DNA of 64,000 nucleotides from Fidelibacterota bacterium (GCA_002689995.1 NZIV01000063.1:145010-209009); one strand, 5' to 3'. Positions 9,625 through 19,937 are shown, numbered from the stretch's first letter. Notes: generated by a model not told the origin, from the letters alone. Made by a program: numbers and translations.

Positions 9625-11092
9625 TTATAGCATTTTCATATTTATCTTTAAATTCAACTAGTGCATTAAAAATAGCACGAGCAATTTTTTTTCTAAATCC
9701 CTTTTTATTAAGATTTTTTTCTTCACGAGAATTGCTTAAAAATCCAGTTTCAATTAAAACATTCGGCATTGATGCACCAACTAATACTTGGAATCCAGCC
9801 TGCTTAACTCCGCGATTATTGGTGTTGAAAACTTTTGCTAATTCTTTTTGGATAGCTGAAGCAAAAAACTCACTTTCTTTCATAAATACTCTTTGAGCCA
9901 TTGTAGCTAAAATTAAATTTTCATAAGATAAATCTCGGTAAGAAAACTTATTTTCCTCTAAGCTTATGACAGAGTTTTCTCTTTGAGCAACATCAATTGC
10001 ATCATCTGTTTTACCAGGACGAAGCAAGAATGTTTCAAATCCACTAACCTTATGATTCGTTGTAGAGTTAGCATGGATGCTAATAAATACTTTTCCACCT
10101 GATTCATTGGCAATTTTAGTTCTTTTCCATAAAGGCACAAATATATCATTTGAGCGTGTATAGATGACGTTTGCACCCATTTCTCTTTCAATTATCGCAC
10201 CTAATTTAAGAGATATATCTAGGACGATATCTTTTTCCATAGTACCTTTTTGTCCTATTGTTCCAGGATCTTTACCCCCATGACCAGGATCAATTACAAT
10301 TGTATCTAACAACCATTTTTTACGAATTTCCTTTATACGCTCCGCATTTTCTGAATGATCCACACGAATAACGATTAGAAGATCATTTGTATCTTCATCT
10401 TTTTTTATATCTACATCATCAACCGTAGATTTTAATTGAAATGAGATTTGACCGCTTTGAGGTAGTTGAGATATTCTTATTTTTTTAATAGGATTTGCAA
10501 TTTTTGTATTAACAATTGTACTAGAATCAAGCCTACCCCATGGAATGGTTAAGCTTAGCCATTCTCCGGGACGTTTAACTAGTGTTGAAGAAATAGAGTT
10601 TAGGTTAAAATCACCTATGTTGTGAATTATTATAGAACACCCATTTGTTCTTTGTTCGAAGGAAATATCTGTAATATTAAATTTAATTAAATCCATTATT
10701 ACAATATCTTTTGATGGATCTAAAAATGATTTAACTAATTTTAGTTCTTCAAGAACTCTAAAAAACCCGTGATATGGTACAAAAAAATTATTATTTTGAT
10801 ATTCTACCCATAACGGCATGTGGTACAACTCGTCATTTACTCTAAAAAATGAACCACCATTATTCAGATTAATTTTTGTACCTAAAAAATTTATTTCAAC
10901 TGATTCGAAATCCTGTAATTTATATGAAACATTTGGTAGTTTTTCAAGGTCAGCTATTTTTATGAAAGGAAATTCATTAATTCTATGAACAGGAATAGAG
11001 ATATCTTTAATAATAGCCGACTCTGTAAATCCTGGAGAAATGAGGATAATAATACAAATTAAAAATTTTAAATAAAATAATATGTTTGTCAT
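9614..11092 (-). CDS. N-acetylmuramoyl-L-alanine amidase (Amidase_3), exported
   Basis: Zinc amidase that cuts the amide bond between N-acetylmuramic acid and the stem peptide. The 492-residue protein has an N-terminal signal peptide (about residues 1-25), a roughly 220-residue N-terminal region with beta-rich segments of unclear function, and a C-terminal Amidase_3 catalytic domain (about 260-485). Zinc-site motifs are IDPGHGGKDPGTIG, the Glu in the following helix, FISIHANS, and the catalytic LIETGFLSN. It resembles AmiA/AmiC in the catalytic domain; I cannot say whether the N-terminal part is an AMIN domain. It overlaps murI. Confidence 0.93.
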   Translation of the reverse strand: MTNILFYLKFLICIIILISPGFTESAIIKDISIPVHRINEFPFIKIADLEKLPNVSYKLQDFESVEINFLGTKINLNNGGSFFRVNDELYHMPLWVEYQNNNFFVPYHGFFRVLEELKLVKSFLDPSKDIVIMDLIKFNITDISFEQRTNGCSIIIHNIGDFNLNSISSTLVKRPGEWLSLTIPWGRLDSSTIVNTKIANPIKKIRISQLPQSGQISFQLKSTVDDVDIKKDEDTNDLLIVIRVDHSENAERIKEIRKKWLLDTIVIDPGHGGKDPGTIGQKGTMEKDIVLDISLKLGAIIEREMGANVIYTRSNDIFVPLWKRTKIANESGGKVFISIHANSTTNHKVSGFETFLLRPGKTDDAIDVAQRENSVISLEENKFSYRDLSYENLILATMAQRVFMKESEFFASAIQKELAKVFNTNNRGVKQAGFQVLVGASMPNVLIETGFLSNSREEKNLNKKGFRKKIARAIFNALVEFKDKYENAIIDE

Positions 11093-11253
11093 AGATGCTA
11101 GAAGTTTATTCAGATTATTAATCAGACTCCATTATTGAGCTGTAATTTATAATTAAAAGACTAAATTGAGTAATATTTTAAAATCACTATTAATTTTACA
11201 AGTTTTTTTAAATAAATAAAAATACGTTAGATTTATTTTGTTTTATTTTCACG

Positions 11254-11571
11254 TTAATTTTTAAGAGTACGCTCATCTCTTACTCGATAAACTTTTTCCC
11301 CTTTTTTAACCATCTTATATTTCTCTCGGGCTATTTTTTCTATATATGTATAATCATTTTCAAGAGCATATATTTCCTGGTTTTTTTTATCAATTTTTAC
11401 TTTTAAATACTTAATCTCTGATTGAAGCTGTTTCTTTTTGTCTTCTAATTCTATCATTTTTATAACCCCTAAATCATTAAAAATGAGATGAATTATTAAA
11501 AATATTAAACAAGACAACCATACAAGTAGCTGCCATTTTGTTCCATTAATATCTTTTACCTTATTCGACAC
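11254..11571 (-). CDS. Septum formation initiator family protein (FtsB/DivIC-like)
   Basis: Small bitopic division protein. The 105 residues show one transmembrane helix (about 14-34), then a coiled coil (about 38-75, LEDKKKQLQSEIKYLKVKI) and a C-terminal ARE-KYKMVKKGEKVYRV segment typical of the FtsB/DivIC family. FtsB-type proteins bridge FtsL and FtsQ at the septum. It overlaps the eno stop codon by a single base; eno next to ftsB is a frequent bacterial gene pair and supports the assignment. A 161-nt gap separates it from the amidase gene. Confidence 0.9.
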   Translation of the reverse strand: MSNKVKDINGTKWQLLVWLSCLIFLIIHLIFNDLGVIKMIELEDKKKQLQSEIKYLKVKIDKKNQEIYALENDYTYIEKIAREKYKMVKKGEKVYRVRDERTLKN

Positions 11572-12863
11572 TAAAGATTAAATCCTAGTTTTTTCATATC
11601 AGAAAAACTAGCATTATTTCCTAATTTTTCCTCAATTCTTAATAATTGGTTATATTTTGCAACTCTATCAGTTCGAGATAGTGAGCCTGTTTTAATTTGT
11701 CCTACTCCAGATGCAACTGATAAATCAGCAATGGTTGTATCTTCAGTTTCACCAGAGCGATGTGAAATAATTGATCCAAAACCAGCATTAGTTGCCATTT
11801 TAATAGTTTCCATCGTTTCACTTAAAGAGCCGATTTGGTTTAATTTAATTAAAACTGCATTCATTGAATCTTGTTCAATAGATTTGATTAATTTTTTAGG
11901 ATTTGTCACGGTTAAATCATCACCTACAATCTGAACTTTATTACCAATTTTTTCTGTTAATTTTTTCCATCCATTCCAGTCATTTTCATCTAAACCATCT
12001 TCTATGGATATAATGGGGTATTTATTTGATAGGTTTATTAAATAATTTATCATTTCATCAGAATTATATGATTCACCTTCTGATTCTAAGTGATATTTTT
12101 GAGTGTTACTATTGAATAATTCGCTAGCAGCAACGTCTAGTGCAAGATAAATATCACTTCCCATTTTATATTGAGACTTTTCAACAGCTTCAATTATAAT
12201 TTCAATTGCTTCCTCATTGGACTTTAAGTCTGGAGCAAAACCTCCTTCATCACCAACGGCGGTATTCAAACCTTTCGATTTTAACACAGACTTTAAATTA
12301 TGAAATATTTCGGCACCCATTCTTAGGCTGTGAGAGAAAGATTCAGCCCCGAAAGGGAAAATCATAAATTCTTGTATATCTACTTTGTTATCAGCATGTT
12401 GCCCTCCATTTATTATGTTCATCATCGGGACAGGCATTAAAAAACTACCACCATATAAAATATTTAAATATTCGAATAGGCTTTGTTTGTTGTGATTAGC
12501 CATAGCATGAGCACTTGCTAGAGACACTCCTAAAATAGCATTAGCTCCTATATTTGATTTATTTTCAGTCCCATCAATTTCAAACATTATTTTATCAATT
12601 TTATTTTGGTCAGAGGCATTCATCCCAACAACCTCAGGAACTATTTTATTTTTAATATTCCAAATAGCATTCAAAACTCCTTTACCTAAATATTTACTCC
12701 CTCCATCCCTTAGTTCGTGTGCCTCATATTTACCTGTAGAAGCGCCGCTAGGAACAGCTGCTCGACCAACAGTACCTGAAGATAAAGTTATATCAACTTC
12801 AATAGTTGGATTCCCGCGAGAATCTAAAATTTGTCTTGCATTAATATTTTGAATAGTGCTCAA
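11571..12863 (-). CDS. eno: Enolase
   Basis: Glycolytic enzyme that interconverts 2-phosphoglycerate and phosphoenolpyruvate. The 430-residue length is standard. Family motifs include [16 protein letters not shown], the [16 protein letters not shown] loop, the Mg2+ and active-site segments [31 protein letters not shown] and VGDDLTVTN, and the signature [29 protein letters not shown] closes the active site. It heads the minus-strand group eno-ftsB-amidase-murI-folC and is divergent from the glycan cassette, with 105 nt in between. Confidence 0.99.
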   Translation of the reverse strand: MSTIQNINARQILDSRGNPTIEVDITLSSGTVGRAAVPSGASTGKYEAHELRDGGSKYLGKGVLNAIWNIKNKIVPEVVGMNASDQNKIDKIMFEIDGTENKSNIGANAILGVSLASAHAMANHNKQSLFEYLNILYGGSFLMPVPMMNIINGGQHADNKVDIQEFMIFPFGAESFSHSLRMGAEIFHNLKSVLKSKGLNTAVGDEGGFAPDLKSNEEAIEIIIEAVEKSQYKMGSDIYLALDVAASELFNSNTQKYHLESEGESYNSDEMINYLINLSNKYPIISIEDGLDENDWNGWKKLTEKIGNKVQIVGDDLTVTNPKKLIKSIEQDSMNAVLIKLNQIGSLSETMETIKMATNAGFGSIISHRSGETEDTTIADLSVASGVGQIKTGSLSRTDRVAKYNQLLRIEEKLGNNASFSDMKKLGFNL

Positions 12864-12968
12864 TTAAAAATTCCTTTAATTTTTGAGAGTTAAAAAACAG
12901 ATGAAACATTATCATTTATTATCAATTCGTAAAAAGGTTAATTTACTAATAGGTAAACCAAAGTTTAA

Positions 12969-13937
12969 ATGAGTATTATAGTAACAAAATATGATAAATC
13001 ATTAAAAGAGGAATGGAATCAGTTTGTAGAAAATTCTGACAACGGGACTCTATTTCATAGGCGAGAATTCTTAACCTATCATATAGGGCGAGAATTTTTT
13101 GATCATTCACTTTTATTTTATAAAAATAAAAAATTGATTTGTATTTTTAGTGGTGCAGAAATTCAAAATAAAGTATTAACTCTTTATTCACATCCTGGAG
13201 CTAGTTATGGTGGGTTTGTTTTTATTAAATACTCATTTGAATTAGTAGAAGAAGTATTAAATAAATTTGAAGGATATTTACAAAGTACTAATATTCAAGA
13301 GGTATTCTTAGTTCAGCCACCATCAATTTATGGATATAGATATAATGAAACTATTGAATATGCCTTAAAGTGGAATAATTTTTCAACAGAAGAAATATAC
13401 ATATCCTCAGTAATTAATTTACAGGATAGGCCTCTATCACAAATACATAAACGTAAAAAAAGATATTTAAAAAAAAAGTTAGAAGAAGATTTTAAATTAC
13501 AATGGGTAAATGATTTTGATATATTTTATCCAATACTTGTAAAAAACAAGTTAAAACATGGCGCGAAACCTACTCATTCTCTAGAAGAGTTAAAAAAACT
13601 ATCTAATCAATTTCCTGAAAAATTGAAACTACTGATTTTATATTTTAAAAACAAACCAATTGGAGGGACATTAAATTTTGTTGCAAATGATAATGTGGTA
13701 ATCATTTTTTACAACATGATTGATTATAATTTTGCTAATAAAAAACCTGCAATCCATTTAATTTGTGAAACTATAAAATGGGCCGAAGAAAATCATTTTA
13801 AGTGGTTAGACTTTGGAGTTTCACAACTACCATTAAATGAAAATCCATTGACACCACATAAGTCTCTGATTCAATTTAAAGAGCAATTTGGTGCTACAGG
13901 ACTCTTAAGAAGAGCTTATAGAAAATTTATTAATTGA
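12969..13937 (+). CDS. FemAB/GNAT-type acyl or aminoacyl transferase
   Basis: The 322-residue protein looks like a tandem GNAT-fold protein of the BioF2/FemAB-like superfamily. An N-terminal half includes NSDNGTLFHRREFLTYH, and a C-terminal half includes FKNKPIGGTLNFVANDNVV and the WLDFGVSQLP segment near 278. Members transfer amino acids or acyl groups onto sugars, lipid-linked precursors or peptides. It is the first gene of a glycan cassette: a flippase starts within its stop codon (TTGA overlap) and three glycosyltransferases follow. A role in decorating a surface glycan is inference; the substrate is unknown. Confidence 0.8.
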   Translation: MSIIVTKYDKSLKEEWNQFVENSDNGTLFHRREFLTYHIGREFFDHSLLFYKNKKLICIFSGAEIQNKVLTLYSHPGASYGGFVFIKYSFELVEEVLNKFEGYLQSTNIQEVFLVQPPSIYGYRYNETIEYALKWNNFSTEEIYISSVINLQDRPLSQIHKRKKRYLKKKLEEDFKLQWVNDFDIFYPILVKNKLKHGAKPTHSLEELKKLSNQFPEKLKLLILYFKNKPIGGTLNFVANDNVVIIFYNMIDYNFANKKPAIHLICETIKWAEENHFKWLDFGVSQLPLNENPLTPHKSLIQFKEQFGATGLLRRAYRKFIN

Positions 13938-15337
13938 AATCTTTCATAAAAGAATCTATTTTATATAGTACAGGTCAAGTACTTACGAGATTGGCTTCTT
14001 TTTTACTAGTTCCATTTTTTACTCATTTTTTTTCACCAGAGCAAACAGGGCAGATTTATTTATTTTACTCTAGCATTGCTTTTTTAAATATTTTGACAAA
14101 TCATGGATTAGATGCTGCTTTATTTAAATTTGTTGGAAGCTCTAAGTGGAATCAAAATGATGTAGTTAAATCATTACTTATTTATCAGATAGCATATTTA
14201 ACAGTGTTCTATATAGTTTTTCTAGTATTTTCAGAACCAATAGCACAATTAATATTTGGGAATACTAAAAATTATTGGATTTATATACTTGGTTCAGTTT
14301 TAGTATGTGATTCGATTTCACAAAGGGGTATGGTGTTATTAAGATTAAATTCTAGTCCATATTTATATATATTAATATCACTAGGAAATATCCTTCTTAC
14401 CTTAATTAGTGTATATTATTATGTAATAAAAAGTGGGTACGAAGTTTTGGGTGTTTTTCATGGTATCTTCTTTGCTTCTTTTATTCAGGCAATCATAATA
14501 TTTATTTTAGTTTATACCCCAAGGTTAAAAGGCGAATTTTCTATAAATATAATTAAATCGCTGGTGAAATTTGGATTTCCATTTTTGCCAGCAGGAATAC
14601 TTTTTCTTATTACTGAATTGTCTGATAGATATTTTATTTTGTGGTTTCTAGGGGAATCTCAGGTTGGATTTTATAGTATTGCGTATAAAATTGGTTCAAT
14701 TCCCTTGATTCTAATATCTGGAATTAATTTGGCATGGCAACCATTCTATGTAAAAAGACAAAATGATGAAAATTCTCGGAGGCTTTTTGGAGAAATTGGA
14801 AGTGTGGTATTATTTGGATTTATACTATTATTAACATTATTGTCAATCTGGATTCCTTTAATAAAGAATTTTGAAATAATTAATGATAAATATTATCAGT
14901 CACTGAATTTAATTCCTATAATCTTTATAAGTTATCTATTTTATACTTGGTATATATTACTTATGCCATCAATAATTCTTAATAATAAGCAAAATTGGTC
15001 TCCAGTTTTCAGAGGAACCGCAGCAGTTATAAATATTTGTTTAAATATTATATTAATACCTGTCTATGGACTATATGGGGCTGCATTTTCAACATTATTT
15101 GCTTATTTTATAATGGGGTTATTTCTTTATTTTAAAAATAAAACATGGATGAATATACCAGTGAAATATATCCAGCTTATATTGTTTTTAATTTTATCAT
15201 GTACTTTATACGGATTAAGCTTGTATAGTACAACATTAATTAAACTCGTATTTTCAACTATCTATTTAATTTTATCATTCTTCGTTCTTAATAATATTCT
15301 TTCAATTTCTGAATTAAAGCAAAAAATATTAAAGTAA
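13934..15337 (+). CDS. Wzx-like polysaccharide flippase (MOP superfamily)
   Basis: Polytopic membrane protein of 467 residues with about 12-14 hydrophobic helices, the size and pattern of lipid-linked oligosaccharide flippases. The N-terminus KESILYSTGQVLTRLASFLLVPFFTHFFSPEQTG matches in part the typical RfbX/Wzx opening with its 'yG' and 'P' positions. It starts at TTG (13934), four bases overlapping the stop of the preceding transferase, and is followed after one base by a GT2 gene. It should flip the lipid-linked glycan built by the neighbouring glycosyltransferases; the substrate is unknown. Confidence 0.88.
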   Translation: MKSFIKESILYSTGQVLTRLASFLLVPFFTHFFSPEQTGQIYLFYSSIAFLNILTNHGLDAALFKFVGSSKWNQNDVVKSLLIYQIAYLTVFYIVFLVFSEPIAQLIFGNTKNYWIYILGSVLVCDSISQRGMVLLRLNSSPYLYILISLGNILLTLISVYYYVIKSGYEVLGVFHGIFFASFIQAIIIFILVYTPRLKGEFSINIIKSLVKFGFPFLPAGILFLITELSDRYFILWFLGESQVGFYSIAYKIGSIPLILISGINLAWQPFYVKRQNDENSRRLFGEIGSVVLFGFILLLTLLSIWIPLIKNFEIINDKYYQSLNLIPIIFISYLFYTWYILLMPSIILNNKQNWSPVFRGTAAVINICLNIILIPVYGLYGAAFSTLFAYFIMGLFLYFKNKTWMNIPVKYIQLILFLILSCTLYGLSLYSTTLIKLVFSTIYLILSFFVLNNILSISELKQKILK

Positions 15338-15338
15338 A

Positions 15339-16265
15339 TTGGATAAACTTGTATCAGTAATAATCCCATCGTTTAATCAAGCTTCAGAACTTAAAAATGC
15401 AATTCTGTCAATCACCAACCAAAGTTATTCTTGCCTAGAGATAGTTGTTGTAGATGATTGTTCTGAGCAAAATATAAAGCAAGCAGTCGAAAGTATTAAT
15501 GATAATCGAATTCATTTATATAAAACAAAAAAAAATAGCGGTGTAACTGAAGCAAGAAAGCTAGGTATTGTAAAATCAAAAGGTAATTATATTGCATTTT
15601 TAGACCAAGATGATACTTTTAAATCAAAATGTATTGAAAATAAAATTAATAAATTTTCGGAGAATGATAATATTAATATAGTAATTTCAGATTACTTTGT
15701 AAATAATCGAATTAAAAATAGTAGTAAAATTAATAAAATGAAGAATTTTACATTTAATTTTAAAGAAAATATATGTAGAAGTCCAGGACCGTTTTTTCAA
15801 AGTTGTATGATTAAAAGAGAGCTTCTTGAAGATGTAAATTTTTTATTTGATAAAAGAGCAACTCCATCCGAAGATTGGGATTTTTTTATTAATTTATCTA
15901 ATTTTAAATTAATTATTGGTTATGTTCAAAGTCCGGATTTTATATGGAATTTTTCAAAATATAGTCAATCAGCAAACTATAAAAAAGAAGCTTTGGGTCT
16001 TCAATATATTTTAAAAAAGCATGAAAATACTTTTTTAAAATATATTGGTCAAAATGGTATAAGTAACCATTATAGAATGGTGGCAAGGGTTTATGAAAAA
16101 GGTAAATTATTAGATGAAGCTAAAGGTATTTATAGGCTGGCTTTTAAAATTTACCCAAAGAGTATTAAAAATATTTTTTACATGTTGATTTCAGTTCTTC
16201 CAAATTTACTTTTTATACTTTTAGTAAGATTTGTTCGAATTATACGAGGTAAACCGCTTGGGTAA
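15339..16265 (+). CDS. Glycosyltransferase family 2
   Basis: GT-A-fold inverting glycosyltransferase of 308 residues. The opening VSVIIPSFNQASELKNAI, VVDDCSEQ at about residue 37-44, and the metal-binding DQDDTF near 88 are diagnostic. EDWDFF near 185 fits the acceptor/catalytic base region. A hydrophobic helix near the C-terminus (NIFYMLISVLPNLLFILLV) suggests membrane association. The start is TTG (15339), one base after the flippase stop. Donor and acceptor sugars cannot be read from the sequence. Confidence 0.92.
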   Translation: MDKLVSVIIPSFNQASELKNAILSITNQSYSCLEIVVVDDCSEQNIKQAVESINDNRIHLYKTKKNSGVTEARKLGIVKSKGNYIAFLDQDDTFKSKCIENKINKFSENDNINIVISDYFVNNRIKNSSKINKMKNFTFNFKENICRSPGPFFQSCMIKRELLEDVNFLFDKRATPSEDWDFFINLSNFKLIIGYVQSPDFIWNFSKYSQSANYKKEALGLQYILKKHENTFLKYIGQNGISNHYRMVARVYEKGKLLDEAKGIYRLAFKIYPKSIKNIFYMLISVLPNLLFILLVRFVRIIRGKPLG

Positions 16266-17376
16266 AAAAGTAATTATTGCTTTTCTTGGAAATGTTAAAT
16301 ATGATGCTAGATGTATAAATATTAGCAATACATTGTTTAATTATGGCTACAAAGTAATTATTGTTGATGAGCTTGATGGTGAAAATAATATTTTAGAGCA
16401 TGATCGATTTAAAATTATACATATTGATACAAAAACTAAAACTGGAATTACAAGATATTGGAAATATCATTTCAATGTGCAAAAAATAGCTAGATATGAA
16501 AAGCCTGATATCTTTATTTCAGCAGACCTGTTTTCATTAGCTGTTTGTTCATATCAAAATAAACATTGTATAAAAATATTTGATTCTAGAGAGATTTATT
16601 CAAAGCTAGCATCGCTTGTAGGAAAACCAATAAAACAATTTTTTTGGTTTTTATATGAAAAAAAATACTATAAGAAGATGGATAAAGTTTTAGTTACAGC
16701 TGAAAAGGACAAGGATTTTTTAATTTCTCAATATGGATATAAAGATATCGAAATAATCTTCAATTTTCCTGCGATACAAACTAATAAGTGTAAAATAAAC
16801 TTGCGTGATAAATTTAAAATTACAGAGAATAATAAAATATTTATATACCAAGGTGTAGTCCAAGAGGGTAGAGGAATAGAAGAAATGATCAATTTATTAA
16901 CATATTTTAAAGACTGTGTAGCTTGTATAGTTGGTGATGGTGAATATAAAAGTGAAATAATTAATCTTGTTCAAAAACTGAAAATAACTAATCGTGTCTT
17001 TTTTACTGGAAAAATTCCATATACAGAGCTGCTTAGCTTGACCAAACAGGCAGATATAGGATTTTCTTTAATTCAACCATTAAGTGAAAGTTATAAACAA
17101 GCACTTCCTAATAAATTATTTGAATATGGATTAGCTGGAATTCCAACAATTGGAAGTGATTTTATAGAAATGAAAATTTATATTAAAAAATTTAAACTTG
17201 GAATTGCAGTACCATCTAGTAGTGTAAGAGAGCATATAAATGCTGTGCAAAAATTACTAATGTGGGATGATTCAAATAGATTAATTAATACTGTTAAGGA
17301 TAATCTAACATGGGAATCTCAAGAATCTAAATTTATAAAAATTTTTGATAAAAATTATGAAATTAAATATAATTAG
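16258..17376 (+). CDS. Glycosyltransferase, GT4/GT-B fold
   Basis: Cytosolic or membrane-associated glycosyltransferase of about 372 residues. I start it at TTG 16258 (GKKVIIAFLG), 8 bases inside the previous gene, because a GAGG box lies 8 nt upstream; the frame is open to 16231 but that longer start lacks a site. The C-terminal half holds the GT4 pattern: FIYQGVVQEGRGIEEMI, CIVGDGEYKSEI, VFFTGKIPYTELLSL, and SYKQALPNKLFEYGLAGIP with the conserved Glu. The N-terminal half is less conserved and includes a DSREIYSKLA segment. Confidence 0.88.
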   Translation: MGKKVIIAFLGNVKYDARCINISNTLFNYGYKVIIVDELDGENNILEHDRFKIIHIDTKTKTGITRYWKYHFNVQKIARYEKPDIFISADLFSLAVCSYQNKHCIKIFDSREIYSKLASLVGKPIKQFFWFLYEKKYYKKMDKVLVTAEKDKDFLISQYGYKDIEIIFNFPAIQTNKCKINLRDKFKITENNKIFIYQGVVQEGRGIEEMINLLTYFKDCVACIVGDGEYKSEIINLVQKLKITNRVFFTGKIPYTELLSLTKQADIGFSLIQPLSESYKQALPNKLFEYGLAGIPTIGSDFIEMKIYIKKFKLGIAVPSSSVREHINAVQKLLMWDDSNRLINTVKDNLTWESQESKFIKIFDKNYEIKYN

Positions 17377-18475
17377 TCTAGATAATCCCTTTCCTCCCGA
17401 TTATGGTGGAGCTATTGATATATATTATAAATTAAAATATTTATCTATAATAGGTTGTAAAATTAATCTCCACTATTTTTACTCAAAAAGGAATCCTAGC
17501 CCTGAATTGGAATCTATTTGCAATAAGGTTTATTATTACCCTAGAAAGTCAATTATTAAATCTAATTTAAATATTTTGATACCATATGTAGTATCATCAA
17601 GAGACTCAAAAGAATTAATAAATAATTTATCGACAAATAAACATCCAATACTTTTTGATGGTCTTCAAAGTACATTAATTTCGAAAAGTAATAAATTAAA
17701 AAACAGAAAAAAATATTTAAGGCTTCATAACATTGAATCAAAATATATGAAATATCTTTCATATAATGAAAAAAATTGGATTCGTAAAATTGGATTGAAA
17801 CTAGATTCATTTAGATACAAAAGCTTTGAAAAGAAAGTGAGTCAATTTGAGACTATTTTTGCAATTTCTGAAAAAGATCAAAAATTTTATAAAAAATATC
17901 ACCCAAATGTTGAAATATTAAATGTATTTCATGGGCAGTCTAAAGTACTGTCAAGACTTGGCAAGGGAGAATACATTTTATATCACGGAAATTTTGATGT
18001 TAGTGAAAATTTAAATGCGGCATTATTTTTAATTTATAAAGTATTTAATAATTTACAGTTTCCAATCAAAATAGCAGGAAAAAATGCTTTAAAAAACCTT
18101 AAACCATATATTACAAATTCAAATATTGAATTAATTGATAATCCTAATTTAGGTTTTATGCAAAAACTAATAATGGATGCGCATATTAATGTTTTACCAA
18201 CATTTCAAGCAACAGGAGTAAAGTTAAAATTAATAAATAGTCTATATTTGGGTAGACACTGTATTGTTAATAACAAAATGATTTCACCTACACCGCAGTT
18301 AAAAAAACTATGTTCAATTTGCAATTCTCCAGATGAATTTATCAAGCTGATTAATGAAAAAATAGAATTACTATTTTTAGAAAATGATATAAAAGTCAGA
18401 GATTCTATACTTCAAAAATACTTTGATAATCTTGAAAATAGTAAAAAACTAAAAAAACACCTTTTTGATGAATAA
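17357..18475 (+). CDS. Putative glycosyltransferase, GT-B fold (GT4-like)
   Basis: The 372-residue protein starts with KLNIISLDNPFPPDYGGAIDI, a typical N-terminus of GT4 enzymes with a Gly-Gly acceptor loop. The C-terminal half has YILYHGNFDVSENLNAALFL and the donor-site segment GVKLKLINSLYLGRHCIVN. The usual catalytic E-x7-E is not obvious, so the family call is less certain than for the neighbour. I choose the ATG at 17357 over the TTG at 17345; either start overlaps the previous gene by 20-32 bp. The downstream ppx gene begins 8 bases before its stop. Confidence 0.75.
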   Translation: MKLNIISLDNPFPPDYGGAIDIYYKLKYLSIIGCKINLHYFYSKRNPSPELESICNKVYYYPRKSIIKSNLNILIPYVVSSRDSKELINNLSTNKHPILFDGLQSTLISKSNKLKNRKKYLRLHNIESKYMKYLSYNEKNWIRKIGLKLDSFRYKSFEKKVSQFETIFAISEKDQKFYKKYHPNVEILNVFHGQSKVLSRLGKGEYILYHGNFDVSENLNAALFLIYKVFNNLQFPIKIAGKNALKNLKPYITNSNIELIDNPNLGFMQKLIMDAHINVLPTFQATGVKLKLINSLYLGRHCIVNNKMISPTPQLKKLCSICNSPDEFIKLINEKIELLFLENDIKVRDSILQKYFDNLENSKKLKKHLFDE

Positions 18476-19376
18476 AAAAGTAGCAATAATTGATTTAGGG
18501 ACTAACTCTCTAATTACTACGATTGCAGAAAAAATCGATAATAAAATTAAAATTTTAAATGAAAATTATCAGATTATTCGCTTAGGAGAAGGATTAGCAG
18601 AAACTGGTAATATAAGTAATAGTGCAATTTTAAGGTGTATTTCCGGTTTTAGGAAAGTTAAAGAAATTTTAGAAAAATTTAATGTACATATTATAACTTG
18701 TATTGCTACAAGTGCATTGAGAGATGCACAAAACAAAAATAAAATAATTCAAATTTTACAGATTGAATTTAATATAAGAGTCCAAGTAATTAGTGGAATA
18801 AAAGAAGCAGAAATTGTTACAAATGCAACTAGAAGAGAATTTAATTTAAAAAATAAAAATACTTTAATTTTTGATATAGGTGGAGGAAGTACAGAAGTTA
18901 TAATTTTACAAAATAATGTGATAAAAATAAGTGAAAGTTTTAAAATAGGTGCAGTAAGATGTACTGAAAGCTTCTTGAAATCAGATCCACCCAATATGAA
19001 TGAAATTAAAAAATTTGAAAATTACTTAGATACAATTATAGCAAAACTTCCAAATTTTAAGGTAGAAGAAGGAATAGGAATTGCTGGAACAGTTACTACC
19101 TTATCTTCAATAAATCTAAATATGAGTGATTATAATCCCAATATTATACATAAATCCTGTATCTCAGATAAAGAAGTAGAAGATATTAAAATTAAATTCC
19201 AAAATTTAAATCTAAAGCAAAAAAGAAAAATTAAAGGATTAGACTCTAAAAGAGCAGAAGTAATTCTTGCTGGTACTATTATTTGTAAAAAAATTATGAA
19301 TAAATATAAATTAGATAAAATATTTGTTAGCGATAGAGGTTTAAGGTGGGGACTTTTATACCAAGAATTTAGCTAA
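18468..19376 (+). CDS. ppx: Ppx/GppA phosphatase family protein
   Basis: Exopolyphosphatase or guanosine pentaphosphate phosphatase of the actin/hexokinase ATPase superfamily. The 302 residues contain only the N-terminal two-lobe catalytic region, without the HD-like extension of E. coli Ppx. Motifs are AIIDLGTNS (phosphate loop 1), IATSALRDAQN, the EAEIVTNA segment, DIGGGSTEVI, and a GIAGTVTTLSS glycine loop. I choose ATG 18468 over a TTG one codon earlier. It overlaps the last glycosyltransferase by 8 bp, so it probably shares the transcript, and is convergent with and overlaps the next gene by 4 bp. Ppx versus GppA activity cannot be told apart. Confidence 0.88.
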   Translation: MNKKVAIIDLGTNSLITTIAEKIDNKIKILNENYQIIRLGEGLAETGNISNSAILRCISGFRKVKEILEKFNVHIITCIATSALRDAQNKNKIIQILQIEFNIRVQVISGIKEAEIVTNATRREFNLKNKNTLIFDIGGGSTEVIILQNNVIKISESFKIGAVRCTESFLKSDPPNMNEIKKFENYLDTIIAKLPNFKVEEGIGIAGTVTTLSSINLNMSDYNPNIIHKSCISDKEVEDIKIKFQNLNLKQKRKIKGLDSKRAEVILAGTIICKKIMNKYKLDKIFVSDRGLRWGLLYQEFS

Positions 19377-19867
19377 TCTTTTATTACTTCATAATCCCCA
19401 GACAAAACTTCATCTTCAGATAAAAATTCCCAGTCGTCACTTTCAAAGGGCTTAGATTTTTCTTGTTGAATTTTTTCTTCTGATAATTTTGGATTATCTG
19501 GAACTAATTCATTTAAATATCTAAATAGAAATCCTGAAATAATAAATAAAAATAAAAGTGATACCGCTTTAAAAATACCATCACTATTAAAAATAAAACC
19601 ACCAATAGGAATTGCTGTTTGCTCTAATCCAAAATTGAGAAATATTAAAAACGAGATTATTAATCCTGCGCCAATTAAGGTGTTACCAATTTGTTTATAG
19701 TCTCTATTATTATCCCAAATTAGACTTATAGCCATCCAGCATATTAATATTGAAAAAGCAATTATAAGTGAAGATTCAAATCTATCTAAATATAGTGTGT
19801 AAATAAAAAAAATAAAACCAAACGTTAAAACTATATTTTTCGCTAAATTTTGTTTATTTTTTAACAT
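19373..19867 (-). CDS. Uncharacterized membrane protein
   Basis: I do not recognise the family. The 164-residue product has about four or five hydrophobic segments (roughly residues 9-25, 32-48, 62-78, 90-115) with a cytoplasmic-looking C-terminal tail that is acidic (EDEVLSGDYEVIKD). The polar loop WDNNRDYKQIG lies between the second and third helices. It is 70 nt downstream of a Bax-inhibitor-1 gene on the same strand, so the two may be co-transcribed. The stop overlaps the end of ppx on the other strand by 4 bp. Confidence 0.7.
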   Translation of the reverse strand: MLKNKQNLAKNIVLTFGFIFFIYTLYLDRFESSLIIAFSILICWMAISLIWDNNRDYKQIGNTLIGAGLIISFLIFLNFGLEQTAIPIGGFIFNSDGIFKAVSLLFLFIISGFLFRYLNELVPDNPKLSEEKIQQEKSKPFESDDWEFLSEDEVLSGDYEVIKD

Positions 19868-19937
19868 AAATGTAATAAATACTTTCTTAAAATTAAATTT
19901 AATTTTTGAATTAGAGATAACAATTATTTATAAAAAA

